Assembly (NCBI GenBank): GCA_021159805.1
Contig: JAGHDT010000021.1
Coordinates: forward strand, 1 to 6,898
DNA from: Anaerolineae bacterium
Lineage (GTDB): Bacteria > Chloroflexota > Anaerolineae > B4-G1 > SLSP01
DNA: 6,898 nt
Reading direction: 5' to 3'
Below, piece after piece: positions 1 through 6,353 of this stretch. Under the pieces are notes generated by a model. It ran no database searches and was not told where the DNA came from. It worked only from the letters and a program-made list of their open reading frames with translations. The translations under genes and the position numbers were made by a program. Within the stretch, counting starts at the first letter, position 1; each line of letters opens with the position of its first letter.

Positions 1-134
1 GCACACTGGTCGCCAAGCTGGATGTGATGCCCTGTGACTACCGGTATTTCACGGGGGACCAGAATCCGCTGGACAAACTCGTCGAGGCGGCTGAGCTTCT
101 GGAAGAGCTGGAAACCCGATTTAGCCGAGAATAG
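1..134 (+). CDS. C-terminal end of an unidentified protein (5' truncated by window)
   Basis: An open frame read from base 3 gives about 43 residues and stops at TAG 132-134. The visible part includes VMPCDYRYFTGDQNPLDKL followed by a Glu/Leu-rich helix (AAELLEELETRF) that would suit a C-terminal helix packing on a globular domain. I do not recognise the family: the fragment does not match the C-termini I know for TtuA, PrfA or cysteine synthase, which would be plausible neighbours of the genes downstream. The clean amphipathic helix, the hairpin 23 bp after the stop and the co-directional genes downstream argue that this is a real gene end. Its function is left open. Confidence 0.6.
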   Translation, partial: TLVAKLDVMPCDYRYFTGDQNPLDKLVEAAELLEELETRFSRE

Positions 135-157
135 GCTATCGGAATCAGACTCAACGG

Positions 158-186
158 AAGCGGGAGCTCTGTCAAGCTCCCGCTTT
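158..186 (+). terminator. Intrinsic-terminator-like hairpin (possible attenuator)
   Basis: A perfect 11-bp stem, AAGCGGGAGCT (158-168) with AGCTCCCGCTT (175-185), closes a 6-nt loop and is followed by only a short T stretch (TTTGG). It lies 23 bp after the stop of the first gene and 29 bp before the GTG of the next. It could terminate the first gene, or act as a leaky attenuator ahead of the sulfur-carrier cluster, for which I see no convincing separate promoter. The weak T-tract makes efficient termination uncertain. Confidence 0.65.
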
Positions 187-214
187 GGTCGTCTACTGGT
201 GCAGAAAGGCTGCT

Positions 215-406
215 GTGATACAGATAGCGTATGGTGCTGAGACATGGACCTTCAATCGCCGCCTGACTGTCATACAGATGCTCACGGTGATCAAAGTCCT
301 TCCCGAGACCGTGCTCGTGGTCAGTAACGGGCAACTCATAGCAGAGGACCAATACCTTATGCCCGGAGACCTGGTGAAAGTCGTTTCCGTCGTCTCAGGG
401 GGCTAG
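215..406 (+). CDS. Ubiquitin-like sulfur carrier protein (MoaD/ThiS/TtuB type)
   Basis: The product is a 63-residue beta-grasp sulfur carrier. Visible are a first beta strand (MIQIAYGAETWTF), a helix region, the family-typical LPETVLVVSNGQLIAED block (about residues 29-44), a PGDLVKVV strand and the C-terminal VVSGG. In this family the terminal Gly-Gly is adenylated by an E1-like enzyme and converted to a thiocarboxylate that donates sulfur to a thiamine, molybdopterin or tRNA-thiolating enzyme. The length and ending are closest to TtuB, partner of the tRNA 2-thiolase TtuA; ThiS or an archaeal-style modifier are alternatives. GTG 215 is chosen because AGAAAGG (203-209) sits 5 nt upstream and the encoded start matches the first strand of the fold. 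The longer TTG start at 185 lies inside the hairpin. The stop is 16 bp before the next ORF, implying one operon. Confidence 0.85.
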   Translation: MIQIAYGAETWTFNRRLTVIQMLTVIKVLPETVLVVSNGQLIAEDQYLMPGDLVKVVSVVSGG

Positions 407-422
407 TAAGGAAGAGAGCTTG

Positions 423-527
423 ATGTCCAGCAGAGAGGACTCGGACGCAGAGCTGATGCTCTGCACACAGTGCGGGCAACCCACGAGAGCCGCCGGACGC
501 TGTCGCTTTGGCAGGCCACGGGAATGA
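423..527 (+). CDS. 34-aa cysteine microprotein resembling the TtuA C-terminal zinc ribbon
   Basis: A short ORF with ATG 423 and TGA 525-527. AAGGA (408-412) stands 10 nt upstream. Its TGA overlaps the prmC start as ATGA, which suggests translational coupling. The product has an acidic N-terminus, then LCTQCGQPT, GRC and RFGRPRE: Cys14-x2-Cys17-x9-Cys27-x2-Gly30. This closely follows the C-terminal zinc ribbon of TtuA (C-x2-CG-x-PT, a few residues, C-x-F-C-R), except that the fourth cysteine is Gly30, codon GGC at 510-512, one base from TGC. It may be a free-standing zinc ribbon serving the neighbouring sulfur carrier, a remnant of a deleted ttuA, or a leader peptide for prmC. Seen: cysteine spacing, overlap, ribosome binding site. 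Inferred: metal binding and role. Confidence 0.6.
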   Translation: MSSREDSDAELMLCTQCGQPTRAAGRCRFGRPRE

Positions 528-1363
528 ACGTGGGCGAAGCGCTGCTCTGGGCCGCACGGAAGCTGGTTCACACCGCCGAGCGCCCACATCTTGAGGCCGA
601 GATCCTGCTCATGGAGTTACGCCAATGCGACCGCACCACCCTCTTCGCCCATCCTGAATGGGAGTTGGATTCCACCCAGGTGTGTCGCTATGCGGAGGTT
701 GTGCACCGGCGTGCAGAAGGAACCCCCTTACCCTACATCACCGGCCACATTGAGTTCTGCGGGCTTGAGTTTGCCGTCACCCCGGCGGTGTTGATACCGC
801 GACCGGAGACCGAACTCCTCGTCGAACGGGCCCTAGACTGGCTACAGAAGCACCCATCCCGCCGGATCGCCGACATCGGCACGGGCTCAGGCTGTATCGC
901 AGTGACGCTGGCCGTGATGCAGCGGGCGCTCCACATTACAGCCGGCGATATCTCCGCTGCGGCACTGACTGTAGCTCAGACCAACGCACGGCATCACGAC
1001 GTGGCATCGCGGGTCACCTGCATTCGGGCCGACCTGCTGGCCCCATTCTCAGGCCCGCTTGATCTGATACTGAGCAATCCCCCCTATGTTGCTGACCCGG
1101 AATGGGAGCAGCTGCCTGACTCGGTCCGCCAAGAACCGAGGTCCGCATTGCTCGCCGGCCTGCGAGGCCTGGATTTGATCCGACGGCTGCTGAGCCAGGC
1201 GCGGCGCCGGCAGGCCCCCGGCGGCTGTATGCTGGTGGAGATCGGCGAGAAACAGGGAAATGCGGTCCAGGCCCTTGCCCAAACCGCGTTCCCCAGAGCT
1301 TGCATTGACGTCCTGCCCGATCTGGCGGGTCAGCCACGTCTGCTCGAAGTGATCTCAACCTAG
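524..1363 (+). CDS. prmC: Peptide chain release factor N5-glutamine methyltransferase PrmC
   Basis: PrmC (HemK) uses S-adenosylmethionine to methylate the glutamine of the GGQ motif in release factors RF1 and RF2 in the cytosol. The 279-aa product has the usual length and full architecture. An N-terminal helical release-factor-binding domain covers about residues 1-75, followed by the family block VLIPRPETELLVE (89-101). The Rossmann methyltransferase domain carries the SAM-binding ADIGTGSGCIAV (116-127) and the catalytic NPPY (185-188) within LILSNPPYVAD. ATG 524 is chosen because it gives the canonical N-terminus and overlaps the upstream stop as ATGA. An in-frame GTG at 470 would add 18 residues that fit no family pattern. 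Translation is probably coupled to the microprotein. The usual neighbour prfA is not in the window. The stop interlocks with that of convergent glgP. Confidence 0.96.
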   Translation: MNVGEALLWAARKLVHTAERPHLEAEILLMELRQCDRTTLFAHPEWELDSTQVCRYAEVVHRRAEGTPLPYITGHIEFCGLEFAVTPAVLIPRPETELLVERALDWLQKHPSRRIADIGTGSGCIAVTLAVMQRALHITAGDISAAALTVAQTNARHHDVASRVTCIRADLLAPFSGPLDLILSNPPYVADPEWEQLPDSVRQEPRSALLAGLRGLDLIRRLLSQARRRQAPGGCMLVEIGEKQGNAVQALAQTAFPRACIDVLPDLAGQPRLLEVIST

Positions 1364-3933
1364 CCGGCCCAGCGAATATACCCGAGCTGGAACATCGTCA
1401 CCAAATCCGGGTGCTTGGGCAGGACGCGCACAGTGTACCCATGTACGCCACTCATCTCGCACATCGCCTCGGCTCCAAGAAGCCACCGACCACCATCCAG
1501 AGATCGCTTTGACTCCATAGGCACCGATACACCACTGACCAACTCACCATCAGGATTCACCAGCCCCACGTAGAGCTCTACACAGACATCATCGGGGTTC
1601 AGCTCCCCGAGGAAGACCTTGGCTTCTGCGTGGAATGTCTCCCCCACATGCAGTTCCGAGGGCAGGTCGCCCTCAACGGACTCTACCCGAATCTGTGCCC
1701 AGGAGCTCATCAGCCGGTGCCGCCATTCGGATAAATGCTTCACACCGGCGAAGTCATCCGCCGACAGCTTCCGATACCGCTCCACCAGCGGCATATAGAA
1801 CCGATCCGCGTATTCGGCCACCATGCGATTGGTATTGAAGAAGTAAGACAAGGCACTGATACTCGCCTTCATCTTGCCAACCCAGCGGCGCGGCATCCGT
1901 CCACTGCGCTCGTAGAACATAGGCACCACATCCCGCTCCAGCAATTCGTACAGCGCTTCGGCCTCAACCCAGGCCTGATAATCTTGGTCGTCATAGGTCT
2001 CGCCACGACCAATGGCCCAGCCGACTTCCGGCGTATATGCTTCAGCCCACCAGCCGTCGAGTGTACTGAGGGACAGCACACCGTTGGCAGCCGCCTTCAT
2101 GCCACTCGTGCCACTGGCTTCACGCGGGACCAAGGGGTTGTTGAGCCACACATCACAGCCCTGCACCAGATAACGGGCGACAATCATGTCATAGTCTTCC
2201 AGGAAGACAATGCGATTGCGGAACCGTTCCTGCCGGCTGAGCCCTAATATCTGCTGGATCATCGCCTTGCCGGGATTATCGCGCGGGTGCGCCTTGCCGG
2301 AGAAAATGATCTGTACAGGACGCTCCGGATTGTTCAGAATCCGATCCAGACGATCGGGGTCGCGCAGGATGAGCGTCGCGCGCTTGTACGTGGCAAAGCG
2401 ACGCGCAAACCCAATTGTCAGCGCCTCGGGGTCGAGGACTTCGTCGGCTGCATGGATGTCGCTCGGGGAAGCACCACGCCCCTCGAGTTGTGAGCGCAAA
2501 CGCTCCCGCGTGAACGACACCAGGCGCTCCCGGCGGAGGACATGGGTGCGCCAGAGCTCGCCCGGTGCAATATCAGCAGCATAACGCCACACAGCCTGAT
2601 CACCGGTGTCCTCTCGCCAACGCGGTCCAAGATAGCGGTCATACAGCACCTTCATGTCGCGAGAGATCCAAGAGAGGATGTGCACACCATTCGTGACGTG
2701 GGTGATCGGAATCTCGCCCTGCGGAACGCCGGGCCACAGACCTTGCCACATCTGGCGTGTCACCTCACCATGGAGCGTGCTCACGGCATTCGTATAGGAC
2801 GAGAGCCGGATGGCCAACACGGTCATACAGAAAGGCTCGTTGCTGTCAGAGACATTCTCACGCCCCAACCCCATGAATCTATCAAAATCCAGCCCCAGAT
2901 CGCGCGTCACGAAATCGTGGAAATAATGCTGCATAAGGTCTTTGGGAAAACGATCGTGCCCTGCAGGCACAGGGGTATGCGTGGTGAAAACGGCCCCCGC
3001 TGAGGATGCCTCACGTGCTTGCTCAAAGGTCAAACCGGCGTCGATCATCAGCTGCCGGATATGCTCCAGTCCGAGAAACGCGGAATGTCCCTCATTCATG
3101 TGGTAGACAGTGGGATCCAGCCCCAGAACCTTCAGGGCTCGATAGCCCCCGATGCCTAGCATGATTTCTTGCTTGATACGGAGATCCTGATCGCCGCCGT
3201 ATAACTGATCGGTGATATCGCGGTCCTGGGGGCGTGTGTTCTGAGAAACGTTGGTGTCCAGTAGATAGAGCGGCACTCGCCCTACCTGAACTCGCCAAAT
3301 CTGCGCCCACACCAGACGTTCTGGCAATTGAACGTGGATGGTCAGCGGCTCACCATTTTCGTCCCGTTCCAGGATCAGTGGTAGATTGTCGAAGTGGTTG
3401 AACTCATAGGCTTCCTGCTGCCACCCTGCCTGATTGAGGTACTGGCGGAAATAGCCCTGTTGGTAGAGCAGGCCAACGCCCACAAGCGGCACACCCAGGT
3501 CACTGGAGGACTTGAGATGATCGCCGGCCAGGATACCCAGGCCACCGGCGAAGATCATCAGCGACTCGGTCAACCCAAACTCAAGCGAGAAGTAACCAAT
3601 CAGCGATTGGTCGACCTCGCCATACTTCTGTTCAAACCACGCCGGTTCGCGGGACTTCTGGTAGTCGTCGAGATAGCGCGAGACACGCTCCAGATGCGCC
3701 ATAAACCCCGCATCCTCAACCAGCTGATCCAGGCGGCTCTGGTCTATTATGCCAAGCATCCGGACTGGGTTGTGATGCGTCTTTTCCCACAGTTCGCTGT
3801 CCATCCACATAAAGAGCTCGATGATATCGTACTTCCAAGACCATCGCAGATTATAGGCCAGCGCCAAGAGCGGCTTCAGCTGCTCAGGAAGCGCCGGAAT
3901 GATCGAGAAGGTCCGAATCGGCTTAGGCTTCAT
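1360..3933 (-). CDS. glgP: Alpha-glucan (glycogen/maltodextrin) phosphorylase, DUF3417 type
   Basis: This PLP enzyme of GT family 35 releases glucose-1-phosphate from alpha-1,4-glucans with inorganic phosphate. The 857-aa product has the length of the TIGR02094-type phosphorylases. It has an N-terminal DUF3417 region (about residues 10-120, with LAYNLRWSW), then a family-typical GYFSLEFGLTESLMIFAGGLG block. MNEGHSAFLGLEH is at about 279-291 and TTHTPVPAGHDRF at 317-329, where H319 is the likely counterpart of rabbit His377. RRFATYKR at 511-518 holds R512 and K517 as likely phosphate ligands. The PLP-lysine motif EASGTSGMKAAANG has K613. The C-terminal 110 residues look beta-rich. No truncation or missing catalytic residue is seen. 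A strong AAGGAGG lies 7 nt before ATG 3933. It stands alone, divergent from recF and convergent with prmC, with no other glycogen genes in view. Confidence 0.96.
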   Translation of the reverse strand: MKPKPIRTFSIIPALPEQLKPLLALAYNLRWSWKYDIIELFMWMDSELWEKTHHNPVRMLGIIDQSRLDQLVEDAGFMAHLERVSRYLDDYQKSREPAWFEQKYGEVDQSLIGYFSLEFGLTESLMIFAGGLGILAGDHLKSSSDLGVPLVGVGLLYQQGYFRQYLNQAGWQQEAYEFNHFDNLPLILERDENGEPLTIHVQLPERLVWAQIWRVQVGRVPLYLLDTNVSQNTRPQDRDITDQLYGGDQDLRIKQEIMLGIGGYRALKVLGLDPTVYHMNEGHSAFLGLEHIRQLMIDAGLTFEQAREASSAGAVFTTHTPVPAGHDRFPKDLMQHYFHDFVTRDLGLDFDRFMGLGRENVSDSNEPFCMTVLAIRLSSYTNAVSTLHGEVTRQMWQGLWPGVPQGEIPITHVTNGVHILSWISRDMKVLYDRYLGPRWREDTGDQAVWRYAADIAPGELWRTHVLRRERLVSFTRERLRSQLEGRGASPSDIHAADEVLDPEALTIGFARRFATYKRATLILRDPDRLDRILNNPERPVQIIFSGKAHPRDNPGKAMIQQILGLSRQERFRNRIVFLEDYDMIVARYLVQGCDVWLNNPLVPREASGTSGMKAAANGVLSLSTLDGWWAEAYTPEVGWAIGRGETYDDQDYQAWVEAEALYELLERDVVPMFYERSGRMPRRWVGKMKASISALSYFFNTNRMVAEYADRFYMPLVERYRKLSADDFAGVKHLSEWRHRLMSSWAQIRVESVEGDLPSELHVGETFHAEAKVFLGELNPDDVCVELYVGLVNPDGELVSGVSVPMESKRSLDGGRWLLGAEAMCEMSGVHGYTVRVLPKHPDLVTMFQLGYIRWAG

Positions 3934-3940
3934 GAAGGTT

Positions 3941-3947
3941 CCTCCTT
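3941..3947 (-). promoter_or_regulatory. Strong Shine-Dalgarno of glgP
   Basis: On the minus strand the sequence reads AAGGAGG, 7 nt before ATG 3933. This near-perfect site fixes the glgP start and contrasts with divergent recF, which has none. Confidence 0.85.
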
Positions 3948-4181
3948 GCTTACGGTTGCCAAACTCCCGCCACCAATCCAGAATTCAGGCGAGATTGGAC
4001 CTGTGGTACCTTACCACCAAACCGCTGCCCAAGCAACCCTACCCCTGTGCAGGGGCATGTTTCACTGCTCTAGATTACGCCGCTGATCCGGCGTACCGGT
4101 GGGGCCCCTTTTTGCCCCCTGGGGAGAGCGAGAGGCCAGTCTCGCGAGTCGCCGGATTTCCGGGATGCCCACGGCCGCATC
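3948..4181. other. Divergent intergenic region rich in inverted repeats
   Basis: No credible gene is seen between glgP and the recF promoter. The stretch has several short perfect inverted repeats: CCAATC/GATTGG (3973-3978 with 3993-3998), GTGGTA/TACCAC (4003-4008 with 4012-4017), CCCCT/AGGGG (4042-4046 with 4051-4055), ACGCCG/CGGCGT (4077-4082 with 4089-4094) and GGGGC/GCCCC (4101-4105 with 4114-4118). The palindrome CTCGCGAG is at 4141-4148. Most would lie in the glgP leader if its promoter is distal, so they could be operators or leader-RNA stems. A glgP promoter is not clear: the best minus-strand candidate is TTGCTT, 17 nt, TAAGGT, which is weak. Confidence 0.45.
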
Positions 4182-4209
4182 TTGAGGTTCCATGTGCCCA
4201 TGCTACAAT
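4182..4209 (+). promoter_or_regulatory. recF promoter (sigma-70 type, extended -10)
   Basis: TTGAGG (4182-4187) and TACAAT (4204-4209) are separated by 16 bp, and TG at 4201-4202 makes an extended -10 (TGCTACAAT). The expected transcription start is at about 4216-4218, at the second of two closely spaced ATG codons. A leaderless recF message is therefore likely. Confidence 0.75.
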
Positions 4210-4217
4210 AGATGTCG

Positions 4218-5423
4218 ATGCATATCCGAAGCCTAAGCCTGCGCCAATTTCGAACCTATAACCGTCTGGAACTGGACTTGCCCGCGGCCCCAATCCTCTT
4301 GTTGGGCGCAAACGCGCAGGGCAAGACCAGTCTTCTCGAGGCTATGGCCTTCCTTGCCCTGGGCTCTTCTCCACTCGCCACAGCCGACCAGCACGTCATT
4401 CACTGGAACGCGGCAGAGGCTGCGATGCCCTTCGCGCACATCAGAGCCGAGGTCGTTCGGAAGGACCGGACGGAGACGCTGGAGATCGCGCTGGAACGGA
4501 AGCGTATCTCCAACGGCAGCTGGCGGATGCAGAAAAGCATCCGGATCGACCAGCGCACGGTCCGCCGTGCGGATCTTGCCGGGCACCTTAACATCGTCCT
4601 CTTCCTGCCCGAGGATCTCGCTCTGGTCCACGGAGCCCCATCAGGGCGCCGGCGGTACCTGGACAATCTACTGTCACAGGTCTATCCCACCTACATCGAC
4701 GTCTACACTGCCTACCAAAATGCCGTGTCGCGACGCAACGCACTCCTGCGCCATCTGCGCGAGCACGGCGGCGACCCCTTGCAGTTGGAGCCACTGGAGG
4801 AACGGATCGTGCGCAGCGGTGTCACCGTCTCACTGTACAGGAAACGTGTGCTCCATGAACTCACGGTCCAGATTGATCGCCTGCACAGAGACATGACGGG
4901 GGGCAAGGCATGGCTGCAGCTGCAATATGAGCCCAGTTTCGACCCGATCCGCCCGTCGGCAATCAGCGCCCAACTCGACACCCCGCCTGAGGTGCTACCC
5001 GAGGAACCTGTCGATGTCGAGGCACTTTACGAGGCATATCGCCGCGCGCTTGCACAGCGGAGGCACATCGAGATTCAGCGCGGCATGACGCTAGTCGGGC
5101 CCCACAGGGACGAAGTACGCTTCATCTCCAATGAGCGAGATGTCGGCACATTCGGCTCCCGCGGGCAACAGCGCACAGTCGTGCTGGCCCTGCACCTGGC
5201 TGAACTGCGCTGGCTGGAGGCAATCACCGGCGAATCCCCGGTTCTGCTACTGGACGAGGTCCTCGCCGAGCTGGACCGTGCACGTCGCAGCTATTTCCTC
5301 GAATTGCTCAATGGCGTGGAGCAAACGATCCTGGCCACCACCGACGCAGAGATGTTCCCCGAAAGCTTCCGGGATCGCGTTACCACCTACCAGGTAACTG
5401 AAGGGATTATCACACCCGCATAG
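4218..5423 (+). CDS. recF: DNA replication and repair protein RecF
   Basis: RecF is an SMC-like ATPase that, with RecO and RecR, loads RecA at single-strand gaps. The 401-aa product starts MHIRSLSLRQFRTY, matching the family's usual beginning. It carries Walker A GANAQGKT (30-37), the family block LPEDLALVHGAPSGRRRYLD (about 130-149) and GPHRDEVRF (294-302). The ABC signature GSRGQQR is at 313-319 and Walker B PVLLLDEVLAELD at 341-353, with the D-loop following. It is slightly longer than the common 360-380 residues, the excess lying in the middle helical arm. An ATG at 4212 would add only Met-Ser, but it sits 3 nt after the -10 box. ATG 4218 fits both the protein family and the promoter geometry. 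No Shine-Dalgarno precedes either ATG. The gene is isolated from dnaA, dnaN and gyrB, its frequent neighbours. Confidence 0.95.
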   Translation: MHIRSLSLRQFRTYNRLELDLPAAPILLLGANAQGKTSLLEAMAFLALGSSPLATADQHVIHWNAAEAAMPFAHIRAEVVRKDRTETLEIALERKRISNGSWRMQKSIRIDQRTVRRADLAGHLNIVLFLPEDLALVHGAPSGRRRYLDNLLSQVYPTYIDVYTAYQNAVSRRNALLRHLREHGGDPLQLEPLEERIVRSGVTVSLYRKRVLHELTVQIDRLHRDMTGGKAWLQLQYEPSFDPIRPSAISAQLDTPPEVLPEEPVDVEALYEAYRRALAQRRHIEIQRGMTLVGPHRDEVRFISNERDVGTFGSRGQQRTVVLALHLAELRWLEAITGESPVLLLDEVLAELDRARRSYFLELLNGVEQTILATTDAEMFPESFRDRVTTYQVTEGIITPA

Positions 5424-5427
5424 TCAT

Positions 5428-5459
5428 CCGCTAGCGTAGCAGCGGCCCGCTAGCGTAGC
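5428..5459. repeat. 13-bp direct repeat between convergent recF and nitroreductase genes
   Basis: CCGCTAGCGTAGC occurs exactly twice, at 5428-5440 and 5447-5459, with a 19-bp period. The second copy contains the stop codon and last two codons of the nitroreductase gene. CCGCT (5428-5432) can also pair with AGCGG (5441-5445), giving a small stem that could weakly mark the 3' ends, although no T-tract follows on either strand. Confidence 0.7.
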
Positions 5460-6301
5460 CGTAGTTTCGCCAACGGCTCCAGTTCCACAGGGTGCACGGG
5501 GACATCCGGCTGCCCTTCGTCGAGAAGCACCCAGTCACCCCGCAGATCGGTGCTCTCCATCGCCATCATCACGTTGGCCATACACGCCCCGCCATCGAAG
5601 CAACGGTATTCCTGCAATGCCGGCTTGCTGCCGTATCGGCTGTTCTGTCTGCGCAAGAAGAGATAGAGCGTGTCAGCGCGCCAGAGGAACCGCCACGGCT
5701 GGACGCTGTTGGCCGACGGGGCGGCGTGGCCTGCGTCGATGATCCGTGCAAGCGCCTTCGGCGGCACACCGGCGCGCTTGAAAGAGCCGTTGTAGAAAAC
5801 ATCGCCAACTACCAGCTTGCTCGCGCCGCTCGAGGCTCGCAGTATCACGGCATTGATCGTTCGACCGGTGATCCCGTCCGCCGCACGTCCGAATATCAAG
5901 AATGCCCCAAAACGGGACTCCCGATTCAGACGGAACCGGATCCGCACGTTTTCCTCGCGGCCCAGGCTGCCGATAAAGCACACACTGATACCCAACTGCA
6001 CCATTTGGATGGCAATTTGCTCCATGCGGTATCCGAGATCAACAAGGGGCCGCCTGCTACCGATCGTATTCCCAACCAAGTAATGGGGAGGTGTCAGAAT
6101 CCGACCGTAGCCACCCATGGCGGCAATCAGATCCTCACCGCTGACGACATCACGTCGCAGAACGCGAAAGCGGTTCTCTGGAACAAGGGGGCGGACGTGA
6201 TCAACGATATCGTCGATCAGGGCAAGCGTGTTCTTGTCCAGAGGTTCGTCACGGTATCGTCGTACGGACCGACGGCTCAGAATCGCATCATACAAGTCCA
6301 T
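5450..6301 (-). CDS. Nitroreductase family protein, TM1586-like two-lobed type
   Basis: A probable FMN-dependent oxidoreductase in the cytosol. The 283-aa product begins MDLYDAILSRRSVRRYRDEP, where RRSVRRY (10-16) is the FMN-phosphate-binding start of nitroreductases. The second conserved block, HAAPSANSVQPWRFLW (192-207), which in ordinary nitroreductases follows soon after the first, lies about 180 residues later, and FDGGACMANV follows at 235-244. This order is typical of the putative TM nitroreductase family (PF14512, Thermotoga TM1586), where two half-domains form one pseudo-dimer. Substrate is unknown; nitro compounds are only the family name. ATG 6301 is chosen: AGGGGG lies 4 nt upstream and the protein then starts as its relatives do, while a TTG at 6319 would add six residues. 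The gene converges on recF, and a hairpin stands just before its ribosome binding site. Confidence 0.85.
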   Translation of the reverse strand: MDLYDAILSRRSVRRYRDEPLDKNTLALIDDIVDHVRPLVPENRFRVLRRDVVSGEDLIAAMGGYGRILTPPHYLVGNTIGSRRPLVDLGYRMEQIAIQMVQLGISVCFIGSLGREENVRIRFRLNRESRFGAFLIFGRAADGITGRTINAVILRASSGASKLVVGDVFYNGSFKRAGVPPKALARIIDAGHAAPSANSVQPWRFLWRADTLYLFLRRQNSRYGSKPALQEYRCFDGGACMANVMMAMESTDLRGDWVLLDEGQPDVPVHPVELEPLAKLRLR

Positions 6302-6305
6302 AGAG

Positions 6306-6311
6306 CCCCCT
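6306..6311 (-). promoter_or_regulatory. Ribosome binding site of the nitroreductase gene
   Basis: AGGGGG on the minus strand, 4 nt before ATG 6301. It supports this start over the in-frame TTG at 6319, which would place the site inside the coding region. The spacing is rather short, so the assignment is moderate. Confidence 0.5.
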
Positions 6312-6325
6312 GGCCTCAATTAGTA

Positions 6326-6353
6326 AAGCGCCGGCCCTTGCAGGCCGGCGCTT
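6326..6353 (-). terminator. Strong hairpin terminator upstream of the nitroreductase gene
   Basis: A perfect 11-bp GC-rich stem, AAGCGCCGGCC (6326-6336) with GGCCGGCGCTT (6343-6353), closes a 6-nt loop. On the minus strand it is followed by TTACTAATT, a fair T-rich tail, so it most likely ends transcripts from the acidic-repeat gene side. It leaves only 24 nt before the nitroreductase start, too little for a full promoter. That gene may therefore depend on read-through or on a promoter overlapping the hairpin. Confidence 0.75.

Noticed and set aside
470..523. N-terminal extension of prmC from GTG 470
   Set aside because: The added 18 residues have no family similarity or ribosome binding site and overlap the microprotein ORF; ATG 524 gives the canonical PrmC start.
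4001..4020. T-box-like GTGGTACC sequence
   Set aside because: The match is short, it faces recF rather than an aminoacylation or amino-acid gene, and no specifier stem or terminator accompanies it.
4012..4035. Minus-strand promoter for glgP (TTGCTT, 17 nt, TAAGGT)
   Set aside because: Only about three of six bases match in each box, so it is too weak to annotate.
3394..4261. Plus-strand frames running through glgP and the divergent spacer
   Set aside because: They are antisense to well-supported glgP or cross the recF promoter, and have no recognisable motifs or ribosome binding sites.
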